Shown: piece by piece, positions 9,705-18,888 of the stretch
Numbering within the stretch: the first letter of the stretch is position 1
How the letters are laid out: each line of letters opens with the position of its first letter
From: JAEINY01 sp942490535
GTDB taxonomy: Bacteria; Bacteroidota; Bacteroidia; Bacteroidales; Marinilabiliaceae
Assembly (NCBI GenBank): GCA_942490535.1
Contig: CALNXQ010000008.1
Location: forward strand, 434,001 to 498,000
Direction: 5' to 3'
DNA length: 64,000 nt
Notes under the pieces: model-generated
Seen by the model: the letters and a program-made list of their open reading frames with translations, nothing else
Database searches by the model: none
What the model was told of the DNA's origin: nothing
Translations under genes and position numbers: made by a program

Positions 9705-9935
9705 CTAAAGAAGGTCTGATCCCATCCTCTTATTTAAGGCTCTCTCAGCAATTGCTATTTCTACATCGAACCCGTCGCTTCCATCAACAACAACTTCCTC
9801 AAACATTCCGTCACGCCACCAATTACGTTTAGGTGATTTTGAATCCTTTATGATCTTTAGAAAATCAAGCGTTTCCGGATCATCAAGTCTAACAACCCAT
9901 TCGATAAGTTCACGCTTTAATGCCTCTTTTGCCAT
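9705..9935 (-). CDS. Small antitoxin-like protein, 76 residues
   Basis: Resembles the small Bacteroidota proteins that begin with a helical K-E-L-I-x-W-x-x-x-L-D-D-P-E-T-L-x-F-L pattern (here KRELIEWVVRLDDPETLDFL) and usually sit before a RelE/ParE-type toxin gene. In that family the C-terminal half binds the toxin. No toxin gene follows: the next 40 bp downstream on this strand run into the end of the preceding gene. It is therefore an orphan or a remnant of a toxin-antitoxin pair. The functional label is by resemblance only. Confidence 0.5.
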   Translation of the reverse strand: MAKEALKRELIEWVVRLDDPETLDFLKIIKDSKSPKRNWWRDGMFEEVVVDGSDGFDVEIAIAERALNKRMGSDLL

Positions 9936-10271
9936 TTTCGGAAGTTTTCACCAAATTTAATAAAAATATGATCCCCAACAAGAAAATATATCATTATTTT
10001 TTTGAATACTAACACATTACAATCATATTAAATTACATAAGTAACTCTATTATCGCCCTGATTCACTCGCCTTACTTGACCACATCCTTTAAATACCTTA
10101 AATTACAGTGTCCTTTTTCAGCCCCATGTAATTATCCTACTTAACACCTAATGTCATGGTTGATCCGATCTTAACATTTTCGCTAAAACCAAAAACCATT
10201 GCAAAACAGTTAACTCTCAAAAAAATGGAGAAATGAGTTTCGGGTTTATACATATCGACACCGTATAAGTC
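9936..10271. other. Intergenic region, nothing recognised
   Basis: About 335 bp, AT-rich, between the antitoxin-like gene and the permease. It must hold the promoters of both, but I saw no clear consensus box, repeat or structured RNA. Confidence 0.3.
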
Positions 10272-11624
10272 ATGAATCTTTACCGAAAGATCAGTCTTTT
10301 TTCAGCCACTAACATTGTGGTCGCTAATATGATTGGGGTCGGTATATTCACAACTTCCGGCATAATCTTAGCAAATATCCATGACCCAATTCTATTAATG
10401 GTTTTATGGCTGGCAGGCGGAATAATTGCGCTTTGTGGTGCGCTCTCTTATGGAACACTTGGTACAGCTATGCCTGAAGCCGGGGGAGAATATTATTTCC
10501 TATCAAAGCTCTACCACCCACTGCTTGGTTTTTTGAGTGGATGGATATCATTATTAGTAGGCTTTTCAGCTCCCATTGCAGCCTCTGCTATCGGTTGCAG
10601 CGAATACATAATGCAAGCCGTCCCCGCTTCCAACCTCATCGCGCTGAGAAATACGAGCTTCCCTACATCCCTTGAGATGAAAGTATTAGCAATTCTCATC
10701 ATCCTGATTTTTACGATACTTCATGCCCAAGGCGTAAAATCAGGAACTATCGTTCAAAATATTTTAACCGGATTAAAGGTGTTTATCCTGATTGTCATGA
10801 TCGTGGCAGCCTTCCTTTCAGACAAAGGGGATACCAATCATTTTTGGATGGGTGCAGCACCAAACAAAACTTCAGTCGCCTACGCCTTTGGCCTCTCTTT
10901 AATGTGGATTTCATTCGCTTACAGCGGCTGGAATGCAGCTACTTATATTGGATCAGAAATAAAACAGCCGTACAAAAATCTTCCTCGCTCCCTGTTGGTT
11001 GGCACATCGCTGGTTATTATTCTGTATTTACTCTTAAACATGGTTTTTGTGTATGCCATTTCCCCCGTCAAAATGAAAGGGGTGATTACTGTTGGCAGCC
11101 TGGCAATGGGTAATCTTTTCGGGAATTCCGTTCAAAAAGTATTCTCGCTGATGATCGCACTTGCCCTTTTCTCCTCTCTTAGTGCATTCCTAATTATCGG
11201 TCCCCGAATCTATTATGCCATGGCCCGCGACCATCTCTTTTTCAAATCTCTGGCAACTGTTCATCCCAACCATCAGGTACCATCCAAAGCCATTACTCTA
11301 CAGGGCCTACTCGCCATTGTCTATGTCATCACCGGTTCCTTCGAGCAAATATTAACTTACATGGGATTTGCACTTGGTATCTTTCCTATACTAGCCGTTT
11401 TCGGAGTCTTTAAATTGCGAAAGAGAAATCCATATCAAAAGATGCCTGGCTTTCCCATTATTCCCCTTCTTTTCATCTTGTGTTCAATCAGCATCTTAAT
11501 ACTGGCCTTACTGAACCGACCTTACGAAGCAGGTATTTCTCTTGTAACCCTGCTTTTAGGGATCCCGGTCTATTATTATTTTAACAGGAAAAAAACCCCT
11601 CCTTTTAAGGAAAATGCGAACTAA
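10272..11624 (+). CDS. APC-superfamily amino acid permease
   Basis: Inner-membrane amino acid transporter of 450 residues, close to the family's usual length, with about twelve hydrophobic segments. The first segment carries the APC signature around NIVVANMIGVGIFTTSG (helix 1, unwound GVGIF substrate site), followed by GALSYGTLGTAMPEAGGEYY (helix 2-3). Helix 6 has SFAYSGWNAATYI, and the loop after helix 8 holds RDHLFFK. The C-terminus is a charged tail (NRKKTPPFKENAN). Substrate cannot be told from sequence alone; the LAT/cationic amino acid type is the nearest pattern. It is a stand-alone gene, 75 bp ahead of a secreted protein on the same strand. Confidence 0.88.
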   Translation: MNLYRKISLFSATNIVVANMIGVGIFTTSGIILANIHDPILLMVLWLAGGIIALCGALSYGTLGTAMPEAGGEYYFLSKLYHPLLGFLSGWISLLVGFSAPIAASAIGCSEYIMQAVPASNLIALRNTSFPTSLEMKVLAILIILIFTILHAQGVKSGTIVQNILTGLKVFILIVMIVAAFLSDKGDTNHFWMGAAPNKTSVAYAFGLSLMWISFAYSGWNAATYIGSEIKQPYKNLPRSLLVGTSLVIILYLLLNMVFVYAISPVKMKGVITVGSLAMGNLFGNSVQKVFSLMIALALFSSLSAFLIIGPRIYYAMARDHLFFKSLATVHPNHQVPSKAITLQGLLAIVYVITGSFEQILTYMGFALGIFPILAVFGVFKLRKRNPYQKMPGFPIIPLLFILCSISILILALLNRPYEAGISLVTLLLGIPVYYYFNRKKTPPFKENAN

Positions 11625-11698
11625 ATATTGAAATCCATAAGGAACAACTTAAAATAATTCTTTACATTCACATTCCAATAACCAATTAAAAACACAAA

Positions 11699-12340
11699 AT
11701 GAAAAATCTATTCACTTTAAGTATCATGCTCTGCCTGGCCGGCATGGTAATGGCCCAGGAATCGTATGATAAACGTATTTTTGAAACGCAAGAAATGACC
11801 TTTTACGGATACGATTACAGCCACTTCAAATTAGCTGATGCCAAAAAATTTGCCAAGAGTAAAGAAGATAAAGATAACATGGTTTCTATTTGGACAGCCT
11901 GGCTAAACAAATACATTACACAGGACTTATTGCAAAAAAGAATGTTCAAAACAAAAGTGACTATGAATGGTTCCGTAACCGAGGCTATTAATCAAAAATA
12001 CACCTTAGCTGACAACCTGGTTGAAGAACGCTATTTCCTCGAAAAAAAGAATATTCCTACCTGGATTAAGAGTTATAACCTCACTGAAACGGATGGTCTT
12101 GGATTTGTGGCGATCATGGAATGCTACGATCGGAATAAAGACAAAGCATCCATGTATTTCGTATTTTTCGACATTGCCTCACGTGAAATACTAGCCAATA
12201 TTCCGTTTGAAACAAAAGAAGCCGACGGTGGTGGATTGGAAGAATACTGGGGTAAAGCAGCTGAATTCAACTTCAAAAAATACATCGCCGACCACTACAA
12301 AAAGGCCTATAAGGATTACGAAAAATCGTTGGAACAATAG
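11699..12340 (+). CDS. Hypothetical secreted protein, 213 residues
   Basis: Unrecognised. Signal peptide MKNLFTLSIMLCLAGMVMAQ with cleavage after MAQ. The mature part is acidic and aromatic (MTFYGYDYSHFKLADAKKF, YFVFFDIASREILANIPFE) and resembles periplasmic hypothetical proteins common in Bacteroidota, with the tail EFNFKKYIADHYKKAYKDY. It has its own terminator at 12365. It lies 75 bp after the permease and may share its transcript, but the products give no obvious link. Confidence 0.62.
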   Translation: MKNLFTLSIMLCLAGMVMAQESYDKRIFETQEMTFYGYDYSHFKLADAKKFAKSKEDKDNMVSIWTAWLNKYITQDLLQKRMFKTKVTMNGSVTEAINQKYTLADNLVEERYFLEKKNIPTWIKSYNLTETDGLGFVAIMECYDRNKDKASMYFVFFDIASREILANIPFETKEADGGGLEEYWGKAAEFNFKKYIADHYKKAYKDYEKSLEQ

Positions 12341-12364
12341 ATCCACAATTCATCAAATACCAGT

Positions 12365-12401
12365 CATCCCCATTCAATTATTTTGAGTGGGGATTTTTTT
12401 T
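12365..12401 (+). terminator. Terminator of the 11699-12340 gene
   Basis: Stem CCCCATTCAA / TTGAGTGGGG (one G-T pair) with a 5-base loop, followed by eight T. Confidence 0.85.
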
Positions 12402-12513
12402 GTTTCAACTGTTTATCCCTTTACTAAAAGAGCTATCTATTTGGACTTTACAGGAAAAAGCACTATTTTCCAATACCTTTAAACTGTATTATTTACCAAA
12501 AACCTCATCCGTT

Positions 12514-13683
12514 ATGCTCAACATTGCACTCTTTGGCCCTCCCGGTGCCGGCAAAGGCACTCAATCAGAATTCCTCCTGAAAAAATATAATCTTTTTTAC
12601 ATTTCAACCGGGGACATCCTTCGCAAAGAACTGGCCGAAGAAACAAAGCTGGGCCTTGAAGCCAAAAACATCATTGCACAAGGAGGATTGGTGTCTGATG
12701 AAATTATAGTCCAAATCATTGAAAAAACCATTAAAAACAATCCGGATGTCAATGGCTTCCTCTTTGATGGATTTCCACGAACGCTAGTACAAGCCTATAT
12801 TTTAGAAGGTCTGATGATCAAATTAAACACCAAGCTTGATTTGCTGATCAGCATTGAAGTCCCGCAGGAAGAATCGGTAAAGCGCTTGTTGTTCCGCGGA
12901 AAAACATCCGGCCGGTTGGACGATAATGAAACTGTGATCAGAAACCGGTTGAGGGAATATGATGACAAAACTTTACCCGTACTGAATTTCTTCAAAGAGA
13001 GAGGTAATTATGTCGCGGTTAATGGCCTTCAGGATATTAATGAGGTAACCCAGGATTTGGTGACCATCATTAACAAAATCGTCAGCAAGAAACACCTCAA
13101 CATTGTCTTGTTCGGATTTCCTGGCTCAGGACGCGGATCACTCGGAAAAGCCATCGCTGAAAAGTATGATTTGGAATTTATTTCAACCGGTGATATGCTA
13201 GATGCGGAGATTCATAAAAACACCCCCATGGGTGACCGCATTAAGTCCATTTATGAAAATGGTCAATTGGTGCCGGATGAAATTGTAATTCAGCTTTTGG
13301 AAGAAAAAATAAAACACTCAAAAGATGCCAAAGGGTTTATTTTTAAAGGTTATCCAAGAACTCTGGTACAATCCTATATTTTGGATGGCATCCTAAAAAA
13401 ATACGATTCTTATATTAACAAAATCATTGAACTTAAGGTCGACACATTGGAGTTAATACGTCGCTTGGATCAACGCAGTCAAACCCCGCAGCGTATGCCC
13501 TATGATTCCAGTACGGAAAAAATCGTTAAACGCCTACAGGAACATAAAGATAAAACACTGCCCGTGATCGAAAAATACAAGGAAGTTCATGATGTAGCTG
13601 AAGTGAATGGCATGGATTCATTTCATGAAGTAATGGAACGCATTTCGGCCGAAATTGAAAATGGATTCAAGAGTTTAAAATAA
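12514..13683 (+). CDS. adk: Tandem two-domain adenylate kinase
   Basis: Adenylate kinase interconverts ATP+AMP and 2 ADP. This product (389 residues) is two kinase domains in a row. Domain 1 (about 1-190) has an intact P-loop GPPGAGKGTQ, STGDILR, FDGFPRT and the short-lid arginines (RGKTSGRLDDN), so it should be active. Domain 2 (about 197-389) has GFPGSGRGS in place of the P-loop (Lys changed to Arg), STGDML, FKGYPRT (Asp changed to Lys) and an altered lid (RSQTPQRMPYDSS), so it is probably inactive or regulatory. Standard bacterial adenylate kinase is a single domain of 190-215 residues. The start at 12514 (MLNIALFGPPG) fits the first beta-strand; an ATG-less extension upstream to 12400 is not expected to be translated. 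Confidence 0.9.
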   Translation: MLNIALFGPPGAGKGTQSEFLLKKYNLFYISTGDILRKELAEETKLGLEAKNIIAQGGLVSDEIIVQIIEKTIKNNPDVNGFLFDGFPRTLVQAYILEGLMIKLNTKLDLLISIEVPQEESVKRLLFRGKTSGRLDDNETVIRNRLREYDDKTLPVLNFFKERGNYVAVNGLQDINEVTQDLVTIINKIVSKKHLNIVLFGFPGSGRGSLGKAIAEKYDLEFISTGDMLDAEIHKNTPMGDRIKSIYENGQLVPDEIVIQLLEEKIKHSKDAKGFIFKGYPRTLVQSYILDGILKKYDSYINKIIELKVDTLELIRRLDQRSQTPQRMPYDSSTEKIVKRLQEHKDKTLPVIEKYKEVHDVAEVNGMDSFHEVMERISAEIENGFKSLK

Positions 13684-13701
13684 CAGATTACCTGCAAAAC
13701 C

Positions 13702-13733
13702 AAGGGGCGCTCCTGAGTCAGGTTCGCCCCTTT
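13702..13733. terminator. Bidirectional terminator between adk and maeB
   Basis: Stem AAGGGGCG / CGCCCCTT (13702-13709 and 13725-13732) with a 15-base loop. It lies between two convergent genes, so it may serve both; the flanking T tracts are short. Confidence 0.6.
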
Positions 13734-13756
13734 CACATGCCATCTAACAGACCTTA

Positions 13757-16042
13757 TTAAAGCTCTATAATCCGATCTTGTTGCGTTTGTGCATCCACAA
13801 CTGTGATGGCCGCCATATCCACAATTTGACGCACCGAACAATGCATTTGCAACACATGAATGGGCTTGCGAATACCCAGTAATATAGGCCCAATTACTTC
13901 ATGACCACCAAGCTCATGCATCATCTTATACGCAATATTGCCCGAACTCAAATTGGGAAAGATGATGGTATTTACATCCCGGTCACCCAGCTTAGTGAAT
14001 GGGAATTTTTTCAATCTTAATTCGGTATTCAAGGCATAATTCACTTGCATCTCACCGTCCACAATGATTTCGGGATGCTGCTGATGAAGAAACGCAACCG
14101 CCTCCCGCGCCCGTTTAGGACTCCCCTCACGAGTAGATCCAAAATTAGAATACGAAACCAGGGCCACTACAGGATCCATATTAAACTTACGTACCTCATT
14201 TACAGTTAGAAGTGTGGTATCGGCTAATGTTCGGGCCGAAGGTTGATAATTCACCGTGGTATCAGCGAAGAAAAAAGGACCTCTCTTCGTCATAACAATA
14301 TACATTCCGGCGATGTGATTAAGCGTATTATTGGAACCCACAATCTGCAAGGCCGGCCGAATGGTATCTGCATATTTATGGGCAAATCCACCTAAGAAAC
14401 CATCGGCTTCCCCGGACTCGACCATCATAATGCCAAAGTAATTACGATCATACATCTTGCGACAGGCTTCTTCCATGGTACAGCCTTTCCGTTGCCGTTT
14501 TTCGAACAACATTTTTGCATATTTAAGACGATGCGCATTTTGATTGGCTTCCGTGATATCGATAATCGTATAATCCTGGATATTCAGATTATAATCCAGA
14601 GCTGTTTTCTCAATTTGCTTTCGATTTCCCAGTAAAATGGGCTCCGCAAAACCTTCATTGCGCACCATTTCAACGGCCTTCAACACTTTAAAATGCTCGG
14701 CATCAGCAAAAACAATCCGCTTGGGATTTAACTTTGCTTTTACATGGACATCGCGGACCAGTTTATTATACAAGCCCATCCGCTTCATGAGTTCGATCTT
14801 ATAGCTATCCCAGTTAGTGATTGGTTCTCTGGCTACACCACTCTCCATAGCAGCTTTGGCTATTGCTGGCGCCACTTCCGTAATCAACCGCGGATCCAAT
14901 GGCTTAGGAATAATATATTCACGTCCAAATACTAAATTCTGACTTTTATAGGCAGCGTTCACCTTTTCAGGCACTTCTTCTTTAGCCAGATTGGCCAAAG
15001 CATAAACTGCTGCAATTTTCATTTCTTCATTAATGGCGGTAGCCCGAACATCTAGAGCTCCCCTGAAAATAAAGGGAAAACCCAGTACATTATTCACCTG
15101 GTTGGGATAATCGGATCGCCCGGTGGCAAAAATAATATCTGTGCGTGTGGCCATAGCGGCTTCATAACTAATCTCAGGATTCGGATTGGCCATGGCAAAT
15201 ACAATGGGATCATGAGCCATGGAGAGCAACATATCAGAGGTGAGTATATCTGCCTTAGACAATCCCAGAAAAACATCGGCATCCTGAATGACTTCTTCCA
15301 AAGTGGTCAATTCACTATTTTGAGCAAACACCTGCTTGTATTTATTTAAGTCCGACCGGGAGGTCGTAATCAAACCTTTACTATCGCACATCCATACATT
15401 CTCTTTTTTAACCCCCAAACTGATGTACAATTTGGTACACGATATACCGGAAGCCCCTGCCCCATTGACGACCACCTTGATGGCTTCAATTTTTTTCCCA
15501 TTGAGTTCCAATGCATTTATTAAACCTGCTGCAGAAATAATAGCTGTTCCATGCTGATCATCATGAAAAACCGGAATATTCAATGTTTTTTTGAGTTGCT
15601 CTTCAATTTCGAAACACTCCGGTGCTTTTATATCTTCCAGATTAATCCCGCCAAATGTAGGGGCGATGGCTTTGACGAAGGTAACCATCCCTTCCACACT
15701 CTTTTCGTCCACCTCAATATCAAACACATCCACATCGGCAAATACTTTAAACAGCAATCCTTTTCCTTCCATCACAGGCTTTCCGGCTTCCGGCCCGATA
15801 TCACCCAAACCCAATACGGCGGTGCCATTGGAGATCACAGCGACCAGGTTGCCTTTGGCCGTATATTTGTACACATTTTCGCGGTCGGACTCGATTTCAC
15901 GGCAGGGTTCTGCCACGCCTGGTGAATAGGCCAGCGACAAATCATACTGCGTACTGTAAGGTTTAGTGGGAATAACCTCAATTTTTCCAGGACGACCACA
16001 TTGGTGGTACCGCAATGCATCTTGTTTCGTAAATGAAGCCAT
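13757..16042 (-). CDS. maeB: NADP-dependent malic enzyme with C-terminal phosphotransacetylase-like domain
   Basis: Converts malate to pyruvate and CO2 with reduction of NADP. The length (761 residues) and two-part build match the MaeB type. N-terminal malic domain (about 1-160) has YSPGVAEPC, the metal-binding FHDDQHGTA, and GDIGPEAG. The NAD(P) Rossmann region (about 165-400) has VVNGAGASGISC. A phosphate acetyltransferase-like domain fills about 430-761 (GGFAHKYADTIRPALQIVG); in MaeB proteins it binds acetyl-CoA and regulates the enzyme rather than catalysing. Single gene, convergent with adk. Confidence 0.95.
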   Translation of the reverse strand: MASFTKQDALRYHQCGRPGKIEVIPTKPYSTQYDLSLAYSPGVAEPCREIESDRENVYKYTAKGNLVAVISNGTAVLGLGDIGPEAGKPVMEGKGLLFKVFADVDVFDIEVDEKSVEGMVTFVKAIAPTFGGINLEDIKAPECFEIEEQLKKTLNIPVFHDDQHGTAIISAAGLINALELNGKKIEAIKVVVNGAGASGISCTKLYISLGVKKENVWMCDSKGLITTSRSDLNKYKQVFAQNSELTTLEEVIQDADVFLGLSKADILTSDMLLSMAHDPIVFAMANPNPEISYEAAMATRTDIIFATGRSDYPNQVNNVLGFPFIFRGALDVRATAINEEMKIAAVYALANLAKEEVPEKVNAAYKSQNLVFGREYIIPKPLDPRLITEVAPAIAKAAMESGVAREPITNWDSYKIELMKRMGLYNKLVRDVHVKAKLNPKRIVFADAEHFKVLKAVEMVRNEGFAEPILLGNRKQIEKTALDYNLNIQDYTIIDITEANQNAHRLKYAKMLFEKRQRKGCTMEEACRKMYDRNYFGIMMVESGEADGFLGGFAHKYADTIRPALQIVGSNNTLNHIAGMYIVMTKRGPFFFADTTVNYQPSARTLADTTLLTVNEVRKFNMDPVVALVSYSNFGSTREGSPKRAREAVAFLHQQHPEIIVDGEMQVNYALNTELRLKKFPFTKLGDRDVNTIIFPNLSSGNIAYKMMHELGGHEVIGPILLGIRKPIHVLQMHCSVRQIVDMAAITVVDAQTQQDRIIEL

Positions 16043-16231
16043 GGTGAAATTTTAAAGGAATTAGTAACCATTAATTTACGCAATGCAAATACCAAAATCC
16101 ACTCTTGAATAAACTTCTTGAATAAAATTATTAAGTTTTGCTATTTTCCTATGATAAGACCCCATTCCGAATTCTGATCTATGCCTACTAAATGGCATTG
16201 ATTCCACTCCAGGACTCGTAAATAAGGCGAC

Positions 16232-16276
16232 AAAAAAGCAAAACCTGATAAAATTCAATATTTTTTATCAGGTTTT
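16232..16276 (-). terminator. Terminator downstream of the chemoreceptor gene
   Basis: Long stem AAACCTGATAAAA / TTTTATCAGGTTT (16241-16253 and 16263-16275), with a T run on the minus-strand side. It lies about 120 bp past the chemoreceptor stop. Confidence 0.7.
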
Positions 16277-16295
16277 CTCAAAAAATGAAAAATGA

Positions 16296-16396
16296 TTGTA
16301 TCTTTAAAATGGCTTTTGTCCGTCACGCACTTGTGGCATAGGACAAATCCATCACAGCTGCCTTAGGTCGTTGTGTCGGTCAAAAGCCCCTTTTTA
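16296..16396 (+). ncRNA. Candidate structured RNA or leader element (weak)
   Basis: A near -7 box TATCTTTA (16299-16306) is followed by an inverted repeat GGCTTTTGTCCGTC (16311-16324) / GTCGGTCAAAAGCC (16375-16388) enclosing 50 bases, then a T5 run at 16391-16395. A 10-codon ORF (MAFVRHALVA) begins at 16309 inside it. The shape suggests a plus-strand small RNA or attenuator that overlaps the 3' end of the chemoreceptor gene in antisense. No homology is claimed. Confidence 0.3.
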
Positions 16397-18271
16397 GTTC
16401 AATTTAAAACTCCCCACCATGTCTCTCAATTCTCCTGCGTGTCGCTCGACTTCAGACGAGCTGGAGGCCAACTCTTCAGATGCAGCGGCATTGGCCTGAG
16501 TCACCAGGTTTAATTCCTGAATGGCCTGATTAACCTGTTGTGCGCCCGTTGATTGTTCCGAGCTGGCCGCCGCTATTTCCTGCACCATTTTTACCGTTTT
16601 ATCAATTTCCGACAAGGCATCTCGCAATTTACGCCCGGCTTTATCTGCTACTTCCACACCCTCGGTAATTAAAATTGAAATGTCCTCAGCAGATATTTTA
16701 CTTTTTTCAGCCAACTTACGCACTTCACTGGCTACCACCGCAAATCCCCGGCCATGTTCGCCGGCACGGGCCGCTTCAACCGCTGCGTTTAACGCCAAAA
16801 TATTGGTTTGCTGCGTAATCTCATTGATCAACTGTACCTTCTCGGCAATTTGACGCATTAACGTTTCGTTTTCATCGGATGCTTCACTTCCCTCTTTAAT
16901 ACTCTGAGCCATTTGTGACGTGATCTGTTCACATTGAATGCTGTAGTCCTTGTTTTGGTCGATCGTCGATCCCATTTCTTCCATGGACGCAGAAACCTCT
17001 TCCGTAGAGGACGCTTGCTGATTAGCTCCCGATGAAATATTCAAAGATGTGGTACTCATTTGCGTACTGGCGCCGGCCAGGGAAGCAGAACTCTTTTTAA
17101 TCTGAGCGATCAGATCCGAAATACCATCCACCATCACATTCAAGGCATCTGCCAGCTCCCCGATTTCATCTTTTTGAGCAATCTCCAGTTTCTTACTTAA
17201 ATCCCCCTCAGCCACATTTTTTGCAAAGGTGACGCCTTTTTTAATACCCGAGACCAAAACACCGGAAATATAAAACGCTAAAAATAATCCAATAACCAAT
17301 GACAATATTAATATTACCAACGAAATCGTCCCCAGGCGACGGGCACTGGACACCATTTTATCCTCTGATAAAATATTGGCAGTTGAAGTGTCGATGGCCT
17401 TTTGGAACAATTTACCAATGGTATCAAGCTGCAATAATGTTGTTTTGTAAAAAACTGAATTTGCGGCATTCGTCCCTTCTAATTGTTCGCGGTTTTGGGT
17501 AATTAATTCATCCAGTGTGGCAATCACCTGTTCAGCTGAGGGTGCCGTATTTTGCTGATAATACCGGAGTGCGCCCGCATAATCCCCAGCAGCCACCAAC
17601 GATTGCAAGCGACGAGATGAACTGTGTAACTTTTCATGGGGAGCTGTTAATTGATCTATATAGTCTTTTAAAGCAGAATCCTTTTCCAATAATGCTGTCG
17701 TTTCAGTTGAAGACAACCATTGTCCAAAACCGCACAACTGATGATCCATCTGCACATTGAGACGACCTTTTTGTAACAAAATAGCATCTTTTACCTGGAG
17801 CATCCACAGGAGGTGATCAGCCTTGGCTTTATTCAAAGCAATAGACAAACCAATATCCACATTTTGATGTAACTCCTCAATAGTGAGGGCTGACTGATGC
17901 AGTTCCTGATGCGGTTTTTCAAATAACGCCAGGATCTCCTTCAATTCGGGTACCAGTTCCTCTGCCTGCTGTCGTCCTTCGCCATAATACCACTTGCCAA
18001 AATCACATTTGTGATGATCGGTCTGCACATGCAATTCGGTTACTTCCGGACTGGTTAAAAACTCACTTACCTGCTTGGCCCATATTAAATGCTGTGTGTA
18101 ACGCGTTTCCAATTCTCCCCGGAGTTTATTTCCGGCAATCACCTGATCGGCATCTTTCACGATTCCACCTATACCAAAGCTGGCGATTAAACCAACAATT
18201 GCTAACAGCACCAGTAGCAAGCCGAAACTAAGCAATAGCTTAGTTCTAATTTTCAAATCATTCCATTTCAT
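16394..18271 (-). CDS. Methyl-accepting chemotaxis protein with two periplasmic CZB-like motifs
   Basis: Transmembrane chemoreceptor of 625 residues. One membrane segment near residues 10-33, a long external part, a second at about 318-340 (LVILILSLVIGLFLAFYISG), a HAMP domain (about 341-395) and a cytoplasmic signalling domain with the hairpin tip QTNILALNAAVEAARAGE. The external part holds two copies of a His/Cys pattern of the chemoreceptor zinc-binding type: DHHKCDFGKWYYG with a later PHQELH, and DHQLCGFGQWL with a later PHEKLH. These would bind zinc and sense zinc or an oxidant such as hypochlorite. CZB domains are more often cytoplasmic, so two between the membrane segments is notable. 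No che genes are nearby. Confidence 0.88.
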   Translation of the reverse strand: MKWNDLKIRTKLLLSFGLLLVLLAIVGLIASFGIGGIVKDADQVIAGNKLRGELETRYTQHLIWAKQVSEFLTSPEVTELHVQTDHHKCDFGKWYYGEGRQQAEELVPELKEILALFEKPHQELHQSALTIEELHQNVDIGLSIALNKAKADHLLWMLQVKDAILLQKGRLNVQMDHQLCGFGQWLSSTETTALLEKDSALKDYIDQLTAPHEKLHSSSRRLQSLVAAGDYAGALRYYQQNTAPSAEQVIATLDELITQNREQLEGTNAANSVFYKTTLLQLDTIGKLFQKAIDTSTANILSEDKMVSSARRLGTISLVILILSLVIGLFLAFYISGVLVSGIKKGVTFAKNVAEGDLSKKLEIAQKDEIGELADALNVMVDGISDLIAQIKKSSASLAGASTQMSTTSLNISSGANQQASSTEEVSASMEEMGSTIDQNKDYSIQCEQITSQMAQSIKEGSEASDENETLMRQIAEKVQLINEITQQTNILALNAAVEAARAGEHGRGFAVVASEVRKLAEKSKISAEDISILITEGVEVADKAGRKLRDALSEIDKTVKMVQEIAAASSEQSTGAQQVNQAIQELNLVTQANAAASEELASSSSEVERHAGELRDMVGSFKLN

Positions 18272-18390
18272 TGCAGAGGGTGTTTAAATATTTTACACTT
18301 GAAATCTTATTAAAGGTAAATCAAGAAAACGTTAATTTCAAGGTCACTTAATAAGTACCAACCAATTGGTGGAGAACTAATACAATTTAA

Positions 18391-18780
18391 TTAAGACGTT
18401 AATGCTGAAAACTCCATTTCAACCAACAAATCAGGATGTATCAATTGCTTTACTTCCACCATGGTGGATACGGGTTTAATCGTATGAAAGAAATCACCAT
18501 GAGCCCGGCCTATCGCTTCCCATTGAGTGATATCGGTAACGTACATCCGGGTCCGGATCACATGGTGTAACCCGGCATTCAATTCCAGTAAGGCCTTCTG
18601 TGCTTTTTCAATAATGTAACGGGTTTGTGCATAAGGATCACCCTTGCCCACCACTTGCCCTTGCTCATCAATGGCAGTAGTACCGGCTATTTCAATGACA
18701 TTCCCCACTTTGATGGCTCTGGAATAGCCCACAATTTCTTCCCATTGGGCACCGGAAGAGACTCGTTGGATGGTAGACAT
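18391..18780 (-). CDS. RidA family protein (YjgF/YER057c/UK114)
   Basis: Small trimeric protein of 129 residues. RidA members hydrolyse reactive enamine/imine intermediates made by PLP enzymes. Visible features are the N-terminal GYSRAIKVGNVIEIAGTTA, the conserved Arg in VIRTRMYVTD that binds the substrate carboxylate, and the C-terminal LLVEMEFSAL strand. The N-terminus and GTTAIDEQGQ are closer to the RutC/YjgH-like variants than to classical RidA, so its exact substrate is open. It is a single gene with a downstream spacer leading to the chemoreceptor gene. Confidence 0.85.
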   Translation of the reverse strand: MSTIQRVSSGAQWEEIVGYSRAIKVGNVIEIAGTTAIDEQGQVVGKGDPYAQTRYIIEKAQKALLELNAGLHHVIRTRMYVTDITQWEAIGRAHGDFFHTIKPVSTMVEVKQLIHPDLLVEMEFSALTS

Positions 18781-18888
18781 TTAATACTCGTTTAGGTGGT
18801 TTAAAGATGGAAAAAAAATTGAAAACTTCAACTTTATAGTCTATAATTCTCTACCCTATTAAATAGACTTCCTATAAATGAAAGCATA

